A stretch of DNA of 64,000 nt from Nitrospira_E sp052156535 (GTDB taxonomy: Bacteria; Nitrospirota; Nitrospiria; Nitrospirales; UBA8639). Positions 1-9,497 of this stretch are shown piece after piece. Made by a program: the position numbers and the translations under genes. Every line of letters starts with the position of its first letter. Within the stretch, counting starts at the first letter, position 1. Under the pieces are notes generated by a model. It saw only the letters and a list, made by a program, of their open reading frames with translations. It was not told the DNA's origin and did not search any database. Location: positions 248,001 through 312,000 of the forward strand of contig NZ_JBQKUP010000038.1 in assembly GCF_052156535.1 (NCBI RefSeq), read 5' to 3'.

Positions 1-452
1 CTTGAACAGAGAAAACATATTTCTTCGAATTTGTCATGAACGAGCCCGCCAAAGTCTCCAACAAGTGCCCATCCATTCTCCGGGCTTGCCGCTGATGGGT
101 TGATGATTTCGATTCGGGCTTGATCTCCCGAACAATCAAATTGAATGTCTTGGGTGGATGCTATTGTGGTATTCCCCGTCACGGTGATTGTCGAATTTGC
201 TCCAGACTTCGGGCCCATAAGGTTAAATACATGAGAACCGTCGTTTACACGGAGGTTCCAATCTATGAAATTTGTTGCGAGGAGCGGGCCTATCGTTCCA
301 TCCGTTTCGATAAAGCCGGAGACAGTCCCTTTTTCATCAATCACTTGATTCACGTCGTATGTGATGGCCAATGAATATAGGGGCATCTGTGCAAGGAAGA
401 ACATTGTCATCATACTCCCTAAATGATGCCAGCTCTTCTTTAATGTCCTCAT
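1..452 (-). CDS. Exported protein, 5' part only
   Basis: An open frame with no stop runs from an ATG at 452 to the left edge of the window, giving about 150 residues. AGGGA lies about 8 nt upstream of the ATG. The N-terminus (MRTLKKSWHHLGSMM...) has a basic start and a hydrophobic stretch ending near LYSLA, so it is probably a signal peptide. The mature part carries GTVSGFIETDGTIGPLLATN, followed by DWNL and a segment rich in G, N, S and T. From memory this resembles small exported beta-rich proteins that often carry PEP-CTERM sorting signals. The C-terminus is outside the window, so any sorting signal is unseen and no function is assigned. Confidence 0.7.
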   Translation of the reverse strand, partial: MRTLKKSWHHLGSMMTMFFLAQMPLYSLAITYDVNQVIDEKGTVSGFIETDGTIGPLLATNFIDWNLRVNDGSHVFNLMGPKSGANSTITVTGNTTIASTQDIQFDCSGDQARIEIINPSAASPENGWALVGDFGGLVHDKFEEICFLCS

Positions 453-1011
453 GGTTGTGTCCCTTTTTGAAAAATTGTCGTCGATGTCCCTTTCCTCACT
501 AAAACAAGAAGAGTTCACAATTGTGATTTCAAACACGGAATGGTGAACCTGCGGCGCTACTATTGTCAATGTTCTCCGAGGAGTAAACCTGGCTATCCGG
601 GCACCTGCCCCCTGCAAATGCTGAAAATTGGTGAATGTGTTCACCAAGCTGCTGATGGGAAATCTTAAATCGGATAAGTAAGTCCCTGCTGATTTTTACT
701 CTTGGTCAAATAATGGAAAGCTTTCTTCTATATACCGCTTCGCTTATTATCGATAGACAACATGACGTCCGTAGTCTTGGCGAATATGTTGATCAGCCTG
801 ACTGTGAGGATCCCATAATTCGTGCAAGGTTTGAACCCATTCAACTCAACAAAACCACGATGCGGCGATCAGACTTATCAAGATGGGAAGGGAATTAGTT
901 GGATCAGTTTCCGATTTTGCTATACTCATCAACGCCATATTGCCAAAGAACAACTGAATTCCAAAAAGCCTGATAGGCAGGACTTGTTACCTAAACTTAG
1001 AAGGAGGGAAC
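453..1011. other. Intergenic region between divergent genes
   Basis: This 559-bp gap separates the leftward exported-protein gene from the rightward GDSL esterase gene, so it must hold both promoters. The short frames in it have no convincing ribosome site or composition. I see no repeat, RNA gene or strong hairpin here. Confidence 0.6.
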
Positions 1012-2511
1012 ATGAAACCACACACCCATTTTTGGAAGACAGGCCTTTCACTCGTCGTCATGGTAATTATGACAATTCTCCCTCCAATGACTATCGGCTA
1101 TGCCAAAGACAAAGAAGTTTTTCCCCGACGCAGTTTTTCCAATGCAATGTTTTTTGGGGATAGTCTCACCGATATTGGGAATGGCCCGGCAAGTCTGACC
1201 TTTGATGGGGAACCGTTGGATGGTGAATATTTCACCTCGGATAGCGGTATCTTCAACAATATCTATGTTCCTATCTCCAATCCCGTGAACCCTCGCAAGG
1301 ATACCATTCTCCCCGGGACCAAATTATGGTTTCCACCAACAAAGAAAGGCTCTCGGTTATTTCATTTAACATTGCCGCCACAATTGCCATTGTGTTCTAA
1401 CCAGGGATGCGTGGAAAAAACCCACCGTTCTCTCAATTGGACAGAGTATTTTGTCTATAACGGAGTTTTGAAGCAATTATTAAAGCACGGTGCTGATTTG
1501 CGCCCCTGGATTATTCAATTCAACGATACCCTTCCTTCTGAAGTTTCAATTCGACAATCTGTAAATTATGCATTTTATTCCGCCCTCTCAGGTGAGGGAT
1601 GTACCAATGTGAATCTCTTCCCATTGCCTTGCACCTTTGAGGGTAAATCACTCCAAGAGTCCATCTTTACACGACAAGATGCCTATCGTAACAACCAAAG
1701 TGAGACGAATGCAGAGGCAAACAGTCTTTTGCGCGAGACCGTCATTATTCCTGCATTGCGTACACAAATTGACATGTTTGAAGTGGATAAGAGTTTAAGG
1801 CAAGTTGAGATCAATGATCACACACTATTCATTGTCTATACGGGTGCAAATGATCTCGCCGCTGCGTTCTTTCTCTTTGTCGAGGGAACGATTACATTTG
1901 ACCAATTTATTCAAGCCTTAACCTTTGGGATTCCCATGGAGATTGCCGGAGGAGTTGAACGCCTAATTTCCCTCGGAGCCAAGAACATTTTGGTTCTTGG
2001 ACAATTTAATTTGGGGCTCACTCCTCGCTTACTTTCAATGGGGGATGTCGAAGGCCCCCTAGCCAAGCATGAGGTGGCCGCCGAATTTGACCAGTTATTG
2101 ACACTTTATAATCAATCACTGAAAGCACAGATTGGAAATTTTGAGAGCAAGCATATTGCGTTCATTGACATTCAAACACCCATACGAGATGCCGCCAATA
2201 CATTTTTCATTGGCAGACACGCTGGCTATTTTTATTCAATTGGCGAACAATGTGTCGACGAAACCGCTGGAATCATTCAACTAGGGAAGGCGGCTTCCTG
2301 CTTTAGGAAAAATGTTCCAGTCCCCATTGGGTTTTGGAATGCGTCTCATCTGAGCACACAGTTCAATCAACTCATTGCTGCGGCTGTGTTGGAAGAATTT
2401 ATCCCGAGACGGGTTCCAGAACACAAAAGATTTGGGTTCCACAATAGATTTTTTCCTAAGGTAAGCCTGGAGCAGCTAGAAACTCTGCTTACAGCGCGAT
2501 ATCGGAAGTAG
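1012..2511 (+). CDS. Secreted GDSL/SGNH-type esterase or lipase
   Basis: This 499-residue protein starts at an ATG 5 nt after a strong AAGGAGGG site. Residues 1-31 form a signal peptide (hydrophobic LSLVVMVIMTILPP, cleavage near GYA). Block I, FFGDSLTD, places the nucleophile at Ser51. GAND at 278-281 supplies the block III Asn280. Near the C-terminus WNASH puts His446 in the block V position. In most family members that block reads D-x-x-H; here the Asp is Asn443, which may weaken or alter the catalytic triad. The family hydrolyses carboxyl esters such as lipids; the substrate cannot be told. It stands alone, with a MITE downstream. Confidence 0.85.
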   Translation: MKPHTHFWKTGLSLVVMVIMTILPPMTIGYAKDKEVFPRRSFSNAMFFGDSLTDIGNGPASLTFDGEPLDGEYFTSDSGIFNNIYVPISNPVNPRKDTILPGTKLWFPPTKKGSRLFHLTLPPQLPLCSNQGCVEKTHRSLNWTEYFVYNGVLKQLLKHGADLRPWIIQFNDTLPSEVSIRQSVNYAFYSALSGEGCTNVNLFPLPCTFEGKSLQESIFTRQDAYRNNQSETNAEANSLLRETVIIPALRTQIDMFEVDKSLRQVEINDHTLFIVYTGANDLAAAFFLFVEGTITFDQFIQALTFGIPMEIAGGVERLISLGAKNILVLGQFNLGLTPRLLSMGDVEGPLAKHEVAAEFDQLLTLYNQSLKAQIGNFESKHIAFIDIQTPIRDAANTFFIGRHAGYFYSIGEQCVDETAGIIQLGKAASCFRKNVPVPIGFWNASHLSTQFNQLIAAAVLEEFIPRRVPEHKRFGFHNRFFPKVSLEQLETLLTARYRK

Positions 2512-2548
2512 CTTGGGGTTTGGGGTTTTAGACCGCAGGAAAGATACT

Positions 2549-2787
2549 GGGAGTATTGAATAATACTAATTTCCAAGGGCATATTGACCCACAGGCACGG
2601 TGCATATCAGAGGCCTCGGGGCGGTTCAAAAAAGCATGCCCTGAGTCTTACCGAAGGGTTCGACCAGCCCTGTCCTGAGGCTTCTCGAAGGGAAGGCCAC
2701 AGTCATTTTTACGCGCGGAGCGTACGCTGAGTACGTGAGTACGGGAAAATGGCGGGAACGCAGCTGGCGGCTTTTTCCAACAGCCCC
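2549..2787. mobile_element. MITE-like element, copy A
   Basis: This 239-bp non-coding element is repeated at three other places in the window. The ends form an imperfect terminal inverted repeat: GGGAGTATTGAATAAT at the left, and the complement of GGGGCTGTTGGAAAAA at the right. ATACT at 2544-2548 recurs at 2788-2792 and is an exact 5-bp target duplication. The interior carries the family-wide CGCTCCGCGCGTA-type GC-rich palindromic block and GCCGCCAGCGGC-like hairpin. No transposase is encoded. Short open frames crossing it are artefacts of the repeat. The copy lies in the same orientation as the copy at 23379. Confidence 0.85.
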
Positions 2788-3066
2788 ATACTGACCGTCA
2801 CCACAACCGAGTGGCCAACATACCAATGCCCCCCGCATGTCGAAACGTTGGGCCTCGGCCTGTTTCGCTTGAACCTCCTGCGCGCAGGCCAGCCCAACAC
2901 CCCATAGCTCTCCGCCACAAAACATCCAGGCGTTTTCTGCCAATTCAGATCGCACGGTCCCTTTATCAGATACCTCGCCACCTAACAACCTACGCATACG
3001 CTTCACCTGCAGACGCACGGCACGCAGGAATTCGTTCGCCCCAAACCGAATATTAGGCGAAAGCAT
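2626..3066 (-). CDS. Possible small gene after rpiB-like gene, 3' end replaced by MITE A
   Basis: An open frame starts at an ATG (3066) with AGGA about 9 nt upstream, 28 nt after the stop of the rpiB-like gene and in the same direction. It begins MLSPNIRFGANEFLRAVRLQ and is rich in Arg, Ala, Cys and Trp. From 2787 downwards the frame runs through MITE A, so its last ~54 codons are element sequence. If the gene is real it was truncated by the insertion. I recognise no domain. The proximal ~90 codons could equally be fortuitous, hence the low confidence. Confidence 0.25.
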   Translation of the reverse strand: MLSPNIRFGANEFLRAVRLQVKRMRRLLGGEVSDKGTVRSELAENAWMFCGGELWGVGLACAQEVQAKQAEAQRFDMRGALVCWPLGCGDGQYGAVGKSRQLRSRHFPVLTYSAYAPRVKMTVAFPSRSLRTGLVEPFGKTQGMLF

Positions 3067-3094
3067 TTTCAATCGTCCTGTTCATTTTAATGGT

Positions 3095-3568
3095 TCAATC
3101 CTTGAATTCTTCGGACTCAATCCGCTGGATATCGATCATTGAACGGTCAAGAAAAGTTTGGATCTCCTCATCCCACCCGTTCTTGAATTCAGTCGTCAGA
3201 AAGGCATCAACGATTTCCTTAGCTTTGTAAAATGCCGTAACCATGCCACCCATGGTGAGTACGTTGGCATTGTTGATGGATCGGGCCTTGGTCGCCGCTG
3301 AAGGATCCTCGCACACCGCGGCATAAACATGAGGATGCTTGTTCGCAATGATCGCCATACCCATCCCGGTGCCGCAAACCAGGATCCCGCGATCACACTC
3401 ACCTGAACCCACTTTTCCGGCGAGTTCATGAGCGACTTCATAATAGGGACGTGCTTCATCCGTTGTCCCGCCCACATCCACGCACACATGACCGAGTTTC
3501 TGCACATGCTGCTTCACCGCCTCTTTCAGTTCTAAACCAAAGGGATCTGCTCCAACTCCAATTTTCAT
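3095..3568 (-). CDS. RpiB/LacA/LacB-family sugar-phosphate isomerase
   Basis: This 157-residue protein has family-typical length and an AAGGAG site about 9 nt before the ATG. The conserved core CGTGMGMAIIANKHP gives the catalytic-type Cys65, and NNANVLTMGG is the second family motif. It departs from classical RpiB. The N-terminal D-H pair reads Asp-Pro (GADPFGLELK), the usual H-N-D-A-N reads I-N-N-A-N (98-102), and the Arg after the GG is Met. Loss of both usual active-site histidines suggests a substrate other than ribose-5-phosphate or an altered mechanism, so I do not use the symbol rpiB. It lies 88 nt downstream of an SMP-30-like gene, suggesting joint sugar or lactone metabolism. Confidence 0.85.
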   Translation of the reverse strand: MKIGVGADPFGLELKEAVKQHVQKLGHVCVDVGGTTDEARPYYEVAHELAGKVGSGECDRGILVCGTGMGMAIIANKHPHVYAAVCEDPSAATKARSINNANVLTMGGMVTAFYKAKEIVDAFLTTEFKNGWDEEIQTFLDRSMIDIQRIESEEFKD

Positions 3569-3656
3569 AATCAGTCTCTCCTTGCGGTTTCCACCATCGA
3601 CACCTCAGCCTACGTATGCAAGGGCAGCGCGTAAACCCGGTCCCCGGTAAGTGCCC

Positions 3657-4685
3657 CTACTGCATTCGAAGCCGGATGCGGTACAGGCCGTTACTGGAGG
3701 GTGGAGTCCACAGACCCGAACCAGAAGGAAACCGGGCGCACACCACATACAGAAAATTGGCGTCCGCATCCCGCCCAAAGTCAAGATTCACGGCCGTCTC
3801 CTCTGTCTCAAGAAATGCGAGTCGTTTCCCCCTCGGTGTGTAGATGTGCACCCCATTACTACCAGGAGGGCCACCGACTCCCACGTAGATGTTCCCCTCC
3901 CTATCCACAGTCATCCCGTCACCCCAGTTCCCCGTGGGAAATGTCACCACCATGTTTCGATAGCGAAGAGAGCCATCGTCCAAGAGATCATACGCATGAA
4001 CCGCGCTTGGTGGACCGCCAACAATCGGAGGCCTCTCCAGGATATTGGTATTATAGATTCCAACCTCAACGACGTAGAGCGTCTTCTGGTCAGGCGAGAT
4101 GGCGAGTCCATTTGGCTGCCACAGATTGGCCGCAAGAAGGTGCACGCTTCCGTCAAGGTCAATCCGATAGATGCCCATTACCGGTTGCTCGATGGGCTCA
4201 TGTCCTGTGTATCGCGGATCGGTGAAATAGATTCTACCGCGAGCATCAATCGTCAGGTCGTTTGGGGCGTTGAACCGATTCCCGTTGTAAAGTCCGGCAA
4301 CAGTATCACTCTTGCCCGTATTCATCTCGGTATGCGTGATCCTACGGCCACCGAAGTCAGCACCTTCGGCCACGATCATATCGCCACGGGCATCAAACAC
4401 AATGCCATTCGCCATCCCACTCGGTGAACGGAAGATGGTCGTTACGCCCGTGCGTGGATCAAAGCGCCAGATACGACCGGCCTGCATTCCGCTCACGCTC
4501 GTATGGGGAATGTCTGAGAAGTAGACAGACCCGTCCGGAGCGACAGCCGGGCTCTCAAGCCAGAATCCACCGCTGAATACCTGCTCGAACCTGGCTTCTG
4601 GGTCCACGAATGAATCCTGAGCCGGAAGGGTCCCGAAGTGGCCCACGACAGAAAGCAGGACAACGACGACCCAGATTCGGTTCAC
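3657..4685 (-). CDS. Exported SMP-30/gluconolactonase-like beta-propeller protein
   Basis: The start is taken at a GTG (4685) because AAAGGAG lies about 11 nt before it and the product then begins with a signal peptide (VNRIWVVVVLLSVVG, cleavage near LPAQ). An upstream ATG at 4736 has no ribosome site. The 343-codon frame holds the SGL six-bladed propeller. Likely metal ligands are Glu in WLESPAV, Asn in MANGI, Asn in APNDL and Asp in SPDQKTLYVV. Family members hydrolyse sugar lactones or organophosphates using Ca or Zn. The secreted location and the neighbouring isomerase gene fit periplasmic lactone use, but the substrate is unknown. Confidence 0.82.
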   Translation of the reverse strand: MNRIWVVVVLLSVVGHFGTLPAQDSFVDPEARFEQVFSGGFWLESPAVAPDGSVYFSDIPHTSVSGMQAGRIWRFDPRTGVTTIFRSPSGMANGIVFDARGDMIVAEGADFGGRRITHTEMNTGKSDTVAGLYNGNRFNAPNDLTIDARGRIYFTDPRYTGHEPIEQPVMGIYRIDLDGSVHLLAANLWQPNGLAISPDQKTLYVVEVGIYNTNILERPPIVGGPPSAVHAYDLLDDGSLRYRNMVVTFPTGNWGDGMTVDREGNIYVGVGGPPGSNGVHIYTPRGKRLAFLETEETAVNLDFGRDADANFLYVVCARFPSGSGLWTPPSSNGLYRIRLRMQ

Positions 4686-4899
4686 CGTGGTTTTCACTCC
4701 TTTCGGAACTAGGCCAAAAGTCCGGCTTCCTTGCATGAGAGGCGTATCAAAAAACTCAGGTGAATCCGCAGGAGATGCAGAGCTTCGATTTTAGGCCTGG
4801 CACATCTCCGCGATTCTCTTGAAGACTGCAAAATATGTCAAGTTGAGAGTGGGGATAAGATGGGGGAATCGAGGGGGCATTTTAGAGCACTTCCATTAT

Positions 4900-5090
4900 G
4901 GGTCTGTTGAAAAAAGCCGCCAGCGGCGTTCTCGCCATTTTCCCGCACTCACGTACTCAGCGTACGCTCCGCGCGTACAAACGGCTGCGGCCTTGCTGGA
5001 CAGACTTTTTTGAACCGACCCGGAGCCTTTGATGAGGAATCTCCTCCTGCGCAAATTTGCCCTTGAACATCCTTATTATTCAACACTCCC
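4900..5090. mobile_element. MITE-like element, copy B
   Basis: This is the shortest of four copies (191 bp), inverted relative to copies A and C. It starts GGGTCTGTTGAAAAAA and ends ATTATTCAACACTCCC, which pair as a 12-of-16 terminal inverted repeat. ATTAT at 4895-4899 recurs at 5091-5095 as an exact 5-bp target duplication. Relative to copy D it lacks a roughly 50-bp internal segment. It sits between the SMP-30 gene and the AAA+ ATPase gene. Nothing else is evident in the flanking spacer up to 5316. Confidence 0.87.
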
Positions 5091-5316
5091 ATTATTTTCC
5101 TCTGCCGTGTCTTTGTCACACCTGTGGCAATGAAAAAATTTTAATATTTCAAATATTCAACGGTTTCTCAATGAACTCTCAGGCGTATGCGACACAACAG
5201 GGTTCAAAGGGACTCATAAGCATTCGTGAAAGGTGGAGAAGAGGAATAACAATTGCCCAACACTCCTTCCCTGGAAAGTTGGGCCATCATAGCGAAAGGC
5301 ACCGGTAGGGTAAACG

Positions 5317-6687
5317 TTACTGACTCGTGTTCTGATCGTACTCGGCGGCCTCTACAAAGAAATAGGTATGGCAAGCCCGATCGATAAACGTTTTGGAGAG
5401 GGTCGGCGGCACTCCGTTAAATTTCGCAATACTGACAATCTGCTCGATCAAATCCCTGGGATGGCAACTCCGCATATTCAATTGATACTTGACATACACA
5501 CCATCCAATAAATATTGCACGGCTTCAGGATCATACGGCACCCCCTTTTTCTTGCAGACTTCTTCAAAAATCTGCGTGAACCGTTCGGGGGTCGGATCGG
5601 CAATGTAGATTTTATTTCTGATCCGGCGAAGGAACGCTTCATCCGCCAGCTTGGCCGGTTCCAGATTCGTGGCGAACAAGACAATCGTATCGAAGGGAAT
5701 TTGGAAGACCTTACCCGTATGCAATGTCAGATAATCCACCCGCTTTTCCAACGGCACAATCCATCGGTTGAGCAAATCTCGCGGACGGACCAATTGTCGT
5801 CCGAAGTCGTCAATCAGAAACACCCCGCCATTGGCTTTAATATGAGGGGGCGCTTTGTAATATTTCGCAGACGCATTAAACGAGAGATCCAGGGTGGCCA
5901 TCGTCAACTCACCGCCGGCAAACTCGATCGGACGCTTACACAGCACCCAGCGGGTATCTTTTTCCACTTTGGCTTCAATTAACGATCTGGCCGCTTCTTG
6001 TGGAGCGTCGACTCTGACGTGGGTGATCGGATCAAACACTTGAATGATTTGTCCATCGACCTCCATGGCATAGGGAATATAGACTTCTCCTCCGCCTACC
6101 GCTTCCAACATCTTCCCAATGGCTTCGGCCAGGACCGTTTTCCCGTTTCCAGGAGGCCCATACAAAAAGATGGCCCAACCGGAATTGACGGCTTCCCCGA
6201 GTTGGTCCACGGTGCCAGGAGTCAATACCAGATGTTCCGTTGCCGCTGTCACAGTTCGTCGGTCAATGGTTAAACTATTCACGGGCTGACTTTTGATCAT
6301 GTTGATATACTGATTGAGGGGAACCGGAGCCGGTCCCACATATCGGCACAGATCCATAAAAGCCGTGGCACGCTGACGACCTGCTTCCGTCAACACATAC
6401 CGGAGTAACACCCCAAGCGACTCCCCATGTCCCTTGACCTCGCACAACTTCTCCCGTTGAATAAGGATGAACAACTCTCTCATGACCCCATAAGGCAATT
6501 TCATAATCTCTCCGGCCGATCGCTCGGTGAGTTCTCCTTGGGTGTAGAGGGTTCTGACCAGAAGCTGTACAAGCAATTCCTCCGGCAATCCGGTCTCTTC
6601 AATCGTTGTCGGAGCCGTTAAGGAGCGCGCGCCGAGAGGTTGGGTCGTCGCATTTCCATGAGATGTCATCGTGGCAACCGAACTCAT
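5317..6687 (-). CDS. AAA+ ATPase with N-terminal winged-helix-like region
   Basis: The product is 456 residues, with AAAGGAG 8 nt upstream of the ATG. Residues 30-135 are helical and look like a DNA- or protein-binding adaptor. The AAA+ core follows: Walker A GPPGNGKT (177-184), Walker B VFLIDD (289-294), a sensor-1-like Asn341 in FATNLEP, and an Arg pair at 354-355 in AFLRRIRN that may act as the finger. A C-terminal lid carries LNMRSCHPRDLIEQI. The family occurs widely as an uncharacterised ATPase, sometimes near pilus or secretion genes. Here it is alone, so no partner can be proposed. Confidence 0.8.
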   Translation of the reverse strand: MSSVATMTSHGNATTQPLGARSLTAPTTIEETGLPEELLVQLLVRTLYTQGELTERSAGEIMKLPYGVMRELFILIQREKLCEVKGHGESLGVLLRYVLTEAGRQRATAFMDLCRYVGPAPVPLNQYINMIKSQPVNSLTIDRRTVTAATEHLVLTPGTVDQLGEAVNSGWAIFLYGPPGNGKTVLAEAIGKMLEAVGGGEVYIPYAMEVDGQIIQVFDPITHVRVDAPQEAARSLIEAKVEKDTRWVLCKRPIEFAGGELTMATLDLSFNASAKYYKAPPHIKANGGVFLIDDFGRQLVRPRDLLNRWIVPLEKRVDYLTLHTGKVFQIPFDTIVLFATNLEPAKLADEAFLRRIRNKIYIADPTPERFTQIFEEVCKKKGVPYDPEAVQYLLDGVYVKYQLNMRSCHPRDLIEQIVSIAKFNGVPPTLSKTFIDRACHTYFFVEAAEYDQNTSQ

Positions 6688-6872
6688 TCGTAATCTCCTT
6701 TGATTAGTCTATTTCTTGAATAAGGGGACATGGCGAGGCAGAGGTTCTTCGAGTCGTCAACTTTCGCCCTTTTACAATAGGGATAATCCCTGTAAAATTA
6801 GAAAAATATCGCCATGCATAAATCCCCACGCTATTTCCCCATCTCGTTCACACGCCGGTTCCCTAAGGTTGC

Positions 6873-8498
6873 ATGAGGATTTCTTTCCATGAACATCGCG
6901 ACCTCAGCCATCATCGATCCCCTGTGTGTTCCCCTATCGGTTCTGCCAAAAGAATCCTTCATGGCTTTCAGGTGAACTGGCGATTATGGATGATGGTTTT
7001 GGGCCTCATTTCAATTGTTGGCTGCACCGAAGCGCATCCCGATTATACGTTGCGTTTTGGGTTAGCCAATTCGCCGACGAATTTAGATCCGCGTTATGCC
7101 ACTGATGCCACTTCGGCTCGACTCAATCGGCTGCTATATTCGCGCCTAGTGGACTTCGGCGAGGGCACAATCCCGATTCCAGCTTTGGCCAGGTGGCGTG
7201 AACTCTCTCCCATCCATTATCGATTCGACTTGCAGAAACCAACACCACTCTTCCACAATGGGGCACGACTCTCCGCCCACGATGTCAAAGCCACGTATGC
7301 CTCCATTCTGAATCCTGCCACGGCATCTCCTCATCGTGGTATTTTGCAAATTATCACCCGGATCGACACGCCGACGGAGAATACCATTGATTTCTTTCTG
7401 AAGCAGCCCGATTCATTATTTCCCGGCTATTTAGTTATCGGCATTCTCCCCGCAAACCTTATTGCCAAGGGACACCCCTTCCATGACGATCCCATAGGCA
7501 GCGGGCCCTTTCAATTTCTCGAACGCCCCGATGACACCCGGCTTGTTATCGAGCGACGAGCGGATGGTCAACGTGTTGAATTTTTAAGAATTCCCGATCC
7601 GACCGTTCGAACCCTCAAGCTTTTGGCAAACGAGATTCATCTCCTTCAAAATGATCTCGCCCCTGAGCTTGTCACTTATCTGTCCGGCCAGAGAGGCATC
7701 ACCTTGCAACAGCGTCAAGGGGCAAATTTTGCCTATCTGGGATTCAATCAGTTAGATCCTGTGGTCGGTCAAGAACTGGTGCGGAAGGCTATTGCCCATG
7801 CCATCGATCGTGAGCACATTATTCAATTCGTATTGAAAGGACGAGCCAGGGTCGCGCAAGGGCTCTTTCCTCCGGAGCATTGGGCTGGACATGCAACCTT
7901 ATCAGGGTACGCCTACCATCCGGAGGAGGCAAAACGCTTATTGAAGGAAGCCGGATATGATCATGACCATCGGCCGACCATCACCTATAAAACCTCAACT
8001 GACCCCTTTCGATTGCGCTTGGCGACAATCATTCAGTACCAACTCGACCAGGTTGGAATTGATGTCTCCATCCAAAGCCACGATTGGGGCACATTTTACG
8101 GTGACATCAAGTCCGGCCGATTCCAAATGTATAGCCTGGCCTGGGTCGGCGTGAAATCTCCGGATATTTTCCGGTATGCCTTTCATAGTGACGCCATCCC
8201 TCCCGTCGGCGCCAACCGTGGTCACTTTGCGGACGAGGTGGCAGATCGTCTCATGATGCAAGCGGAACGGACCCTGAACAGGCAGGAGCAGCAGGCCTTA
8301 TATCGCACCCTTCAAGCCCGCCTCCTGGACACCCTTCCGTATGTGCCTCTCTGGTTTGAAGACCATTATGCTCTGACGTCCGCCACCATCACCGGATATC
8401 AATTGAGTGCCGATGGCAATTTTGACGGACTCAGTCAGGTCCGGTGGATGGGACCTCCCTCAGTTCCCCCCAAACACATCGCACGGCTCTACCCATGA
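6873..8498 (+). CDS. Peptide/nickel-type ABC substrate-binding lipoprotein
   Basis: This 541-residue SBP family 5 protein has an unusually long cytoplasmic leader. The hydrophobic segment LWMMVLGLISIVGC ends in a lipobox, with the lipid-bearing Cys near residue 51. The mature protein opens YTLRFGLANSPTNLDPRYAT, the classical start of DppA/OppA-like proteins, and has the later motif NQLDPVVGQELVRKAIAHAI. It would capture oligopeptides or another ligand in the periplasm and pass it to the permeases encoded 70 and 999 nt downstream. TAAGG precedes the ATG weakly. A GTG at codon 34 is an alternative start that shortens the leader. Confidence 0.85.
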   Translation: MRISFHEHRDLSHHRSPVCSPIGSAKRILHGFQVNWRLWMMVLGLISIVGCTEAHPDYTLRFGLANSPTNLDPRYATDATSARLNRLLYSRLVDFGEGTIPIPALARWRELSPIHYRFDLQKPTPLFHNGARLSAHDVKATYASILNPATASPHRGILQIITRIDTPTENTIDFFLKQPDSLFPGYLVIGILPANLIAKGHPFHDDPIGSGPFQFLERPDDTRLVIERRADGQRVEFLRIPDPTVRTLKLLANEIHLLQNDLAPELVTYLSGQRGITLQQRQGANFAYLGFNQLDPVVGQELVRKAIAHAIDREHIIQFVLKGRARVAQGLFPPEHWAGHATLSGYAYHPEEAKRLLKEAGYDHDHRPTITYKTSTDPFRLRLATIIQYQLDQVGIDVSIQSHDWGTFYGDIKSGRFQMYSLAWVGVKSPDIFRYAFHSDAIPPVGANRGHFADEVADRLMMQAERTLNRQEQQALYRTLQARLLDTLPYVPLWFEDHYALTSATITGYQLSADGNFDGLSQVRWMGPPSVPPKHIARLYP

Positions 8499-8568
8499 CC
8501 ATGCCACGCGACCATGACCGGGGCAGGCAGGCTCTTTTTTTTCAACCACCGTTATCTCCACTTTCGTC

Positions 8569-9495
8569 ATGACCCATTTCCTGGTGACAAGAATCTTGAG
8601 CGCGATGCTCGCCCTCCTGGGAGTCATTTGCCTGGTTTTTCTGTTGATTCATCTTATTCCAGGCGACCCCGTAGAAGTGATGCTGGGTGAATCAGCTCAA
8701 CCGACCGACAAGGAAACCCTTCGCCATGCCTTAGGCTTGGACCTCCCCCTCCATCAACAGTGGTGGATTTATTTCAAGGGGCTTTTGCATCTGGATTTGG
8801 GCACATCTCTTTTTTCGGGTCGGGCCATTGTGGATTTGCTCATTGAACGCATTCCCGCCACCCTCTATCTCAGTCTCGTTTCCCTGATTGTGGCAATCGG
8901 GTTGGCGCTTCCTCTTGGCCTCGTCGCGGCCGTCCGCCAACACACACCTCTGGATTATGGCGCCATGGGGTTTGCGTTGTTTGGAATGTCGATTCCCAAT
9001 TTCTGGATGGGTCCTGTACTCATTTTAGTCGGCGCGCTCTGGCTTGGCTGGTTTCCCGTGAGTGGTCGGGAAGGTTGGAACGCCGTCGTGCTGCCTGCCC
9101 TCACGCTCGGTACAGCCATGGCGGCCATCCTGGCCAGAATGATTCGGAGCAGCGTCCTTGAGGTATTGGGGGAGGACTTCATGCGGACCGCTCGCGCCAA
9201 AGGTCTCTCCTCAACCCGGGCAGTCTTGTATCATGCCCTGCCCAACGCCTTCTTGCCTATCTTAACACTCCTGGGCCTGCAGCTCGGAGGCTTGCTTGGT
9301 GGAGCGGTGATCACTGAAACGGTTTTTGCCTGGCCTGGATTAGGACTGCTGATGATTGAAGCCATTCAACAGCGCGATTATCCGGTCGTGCAAGCGGCAG
9401 TGCTTTGTATCAGCATGACCTATATCGTGGTGAATCTGCTCACGGATCTGCTGTATGCATGGCTGGACCCTCGCATCCAATTCACCACTGATTAA
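8569..9495 (+). CDS. ABC transporter permease, DppB/OppB type
   Basis: This 308-residue inner-membrane protein begins with the family-typical first helix and PGDP motif (LIHLIPGDPVEVMLG). A periplasmic loop and about five further helices follow. The cytoplasmic EAA loop EDFMRTARAKGLSSTRAVL (about 203-221) is where an ATPase would dock. It follows the binding-protein gene by 70 nt and precedes the second permease gene by 2 nt, so the three form an operon. No ATPase gene is in the window. Confidence 0.9.
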   Translation: MTHFLVTRILSAMLALLGVICLVFLLIHLIPGDPVEVMLGESAQPTDKETLRHALGLDLPLHQQWWIYFKGLLHLDLGTSLFSGRAIVDLLIERIPATLYLSLVSLIVAIGLALPLGLVAAVRQHTPLDYGAMGFALFGMSIPNFWMGPVLILVGALWLGWFPVSGREGWNAVVLPALTLGTAMAAILARMIRSSVLEVLGEDFMRTARAKGLSSTRAVLYHALPNAFLPILTLLGLQLGGLLGGAVITETVFAWPGLGLLMIEAIQQRDYPVVQAAVLCISMTYIVVNLLTDLLYAWLDPRIQFTTD

Positions 9496-9497
9496 CG

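Noticed and set aside
713..1163. Short plus-strand frames ahead of the GDSL gene
   Set aside because: No ribosome site, poor composition, and the frames run into the well-supported GDSL gene start.
3651..4427. Long plus-strand frame opposite the SMP-30 gene
   Set aside because: It is a shadow of the minus-strand SMP-30 protein, whose motifs and signal peptide are clear.
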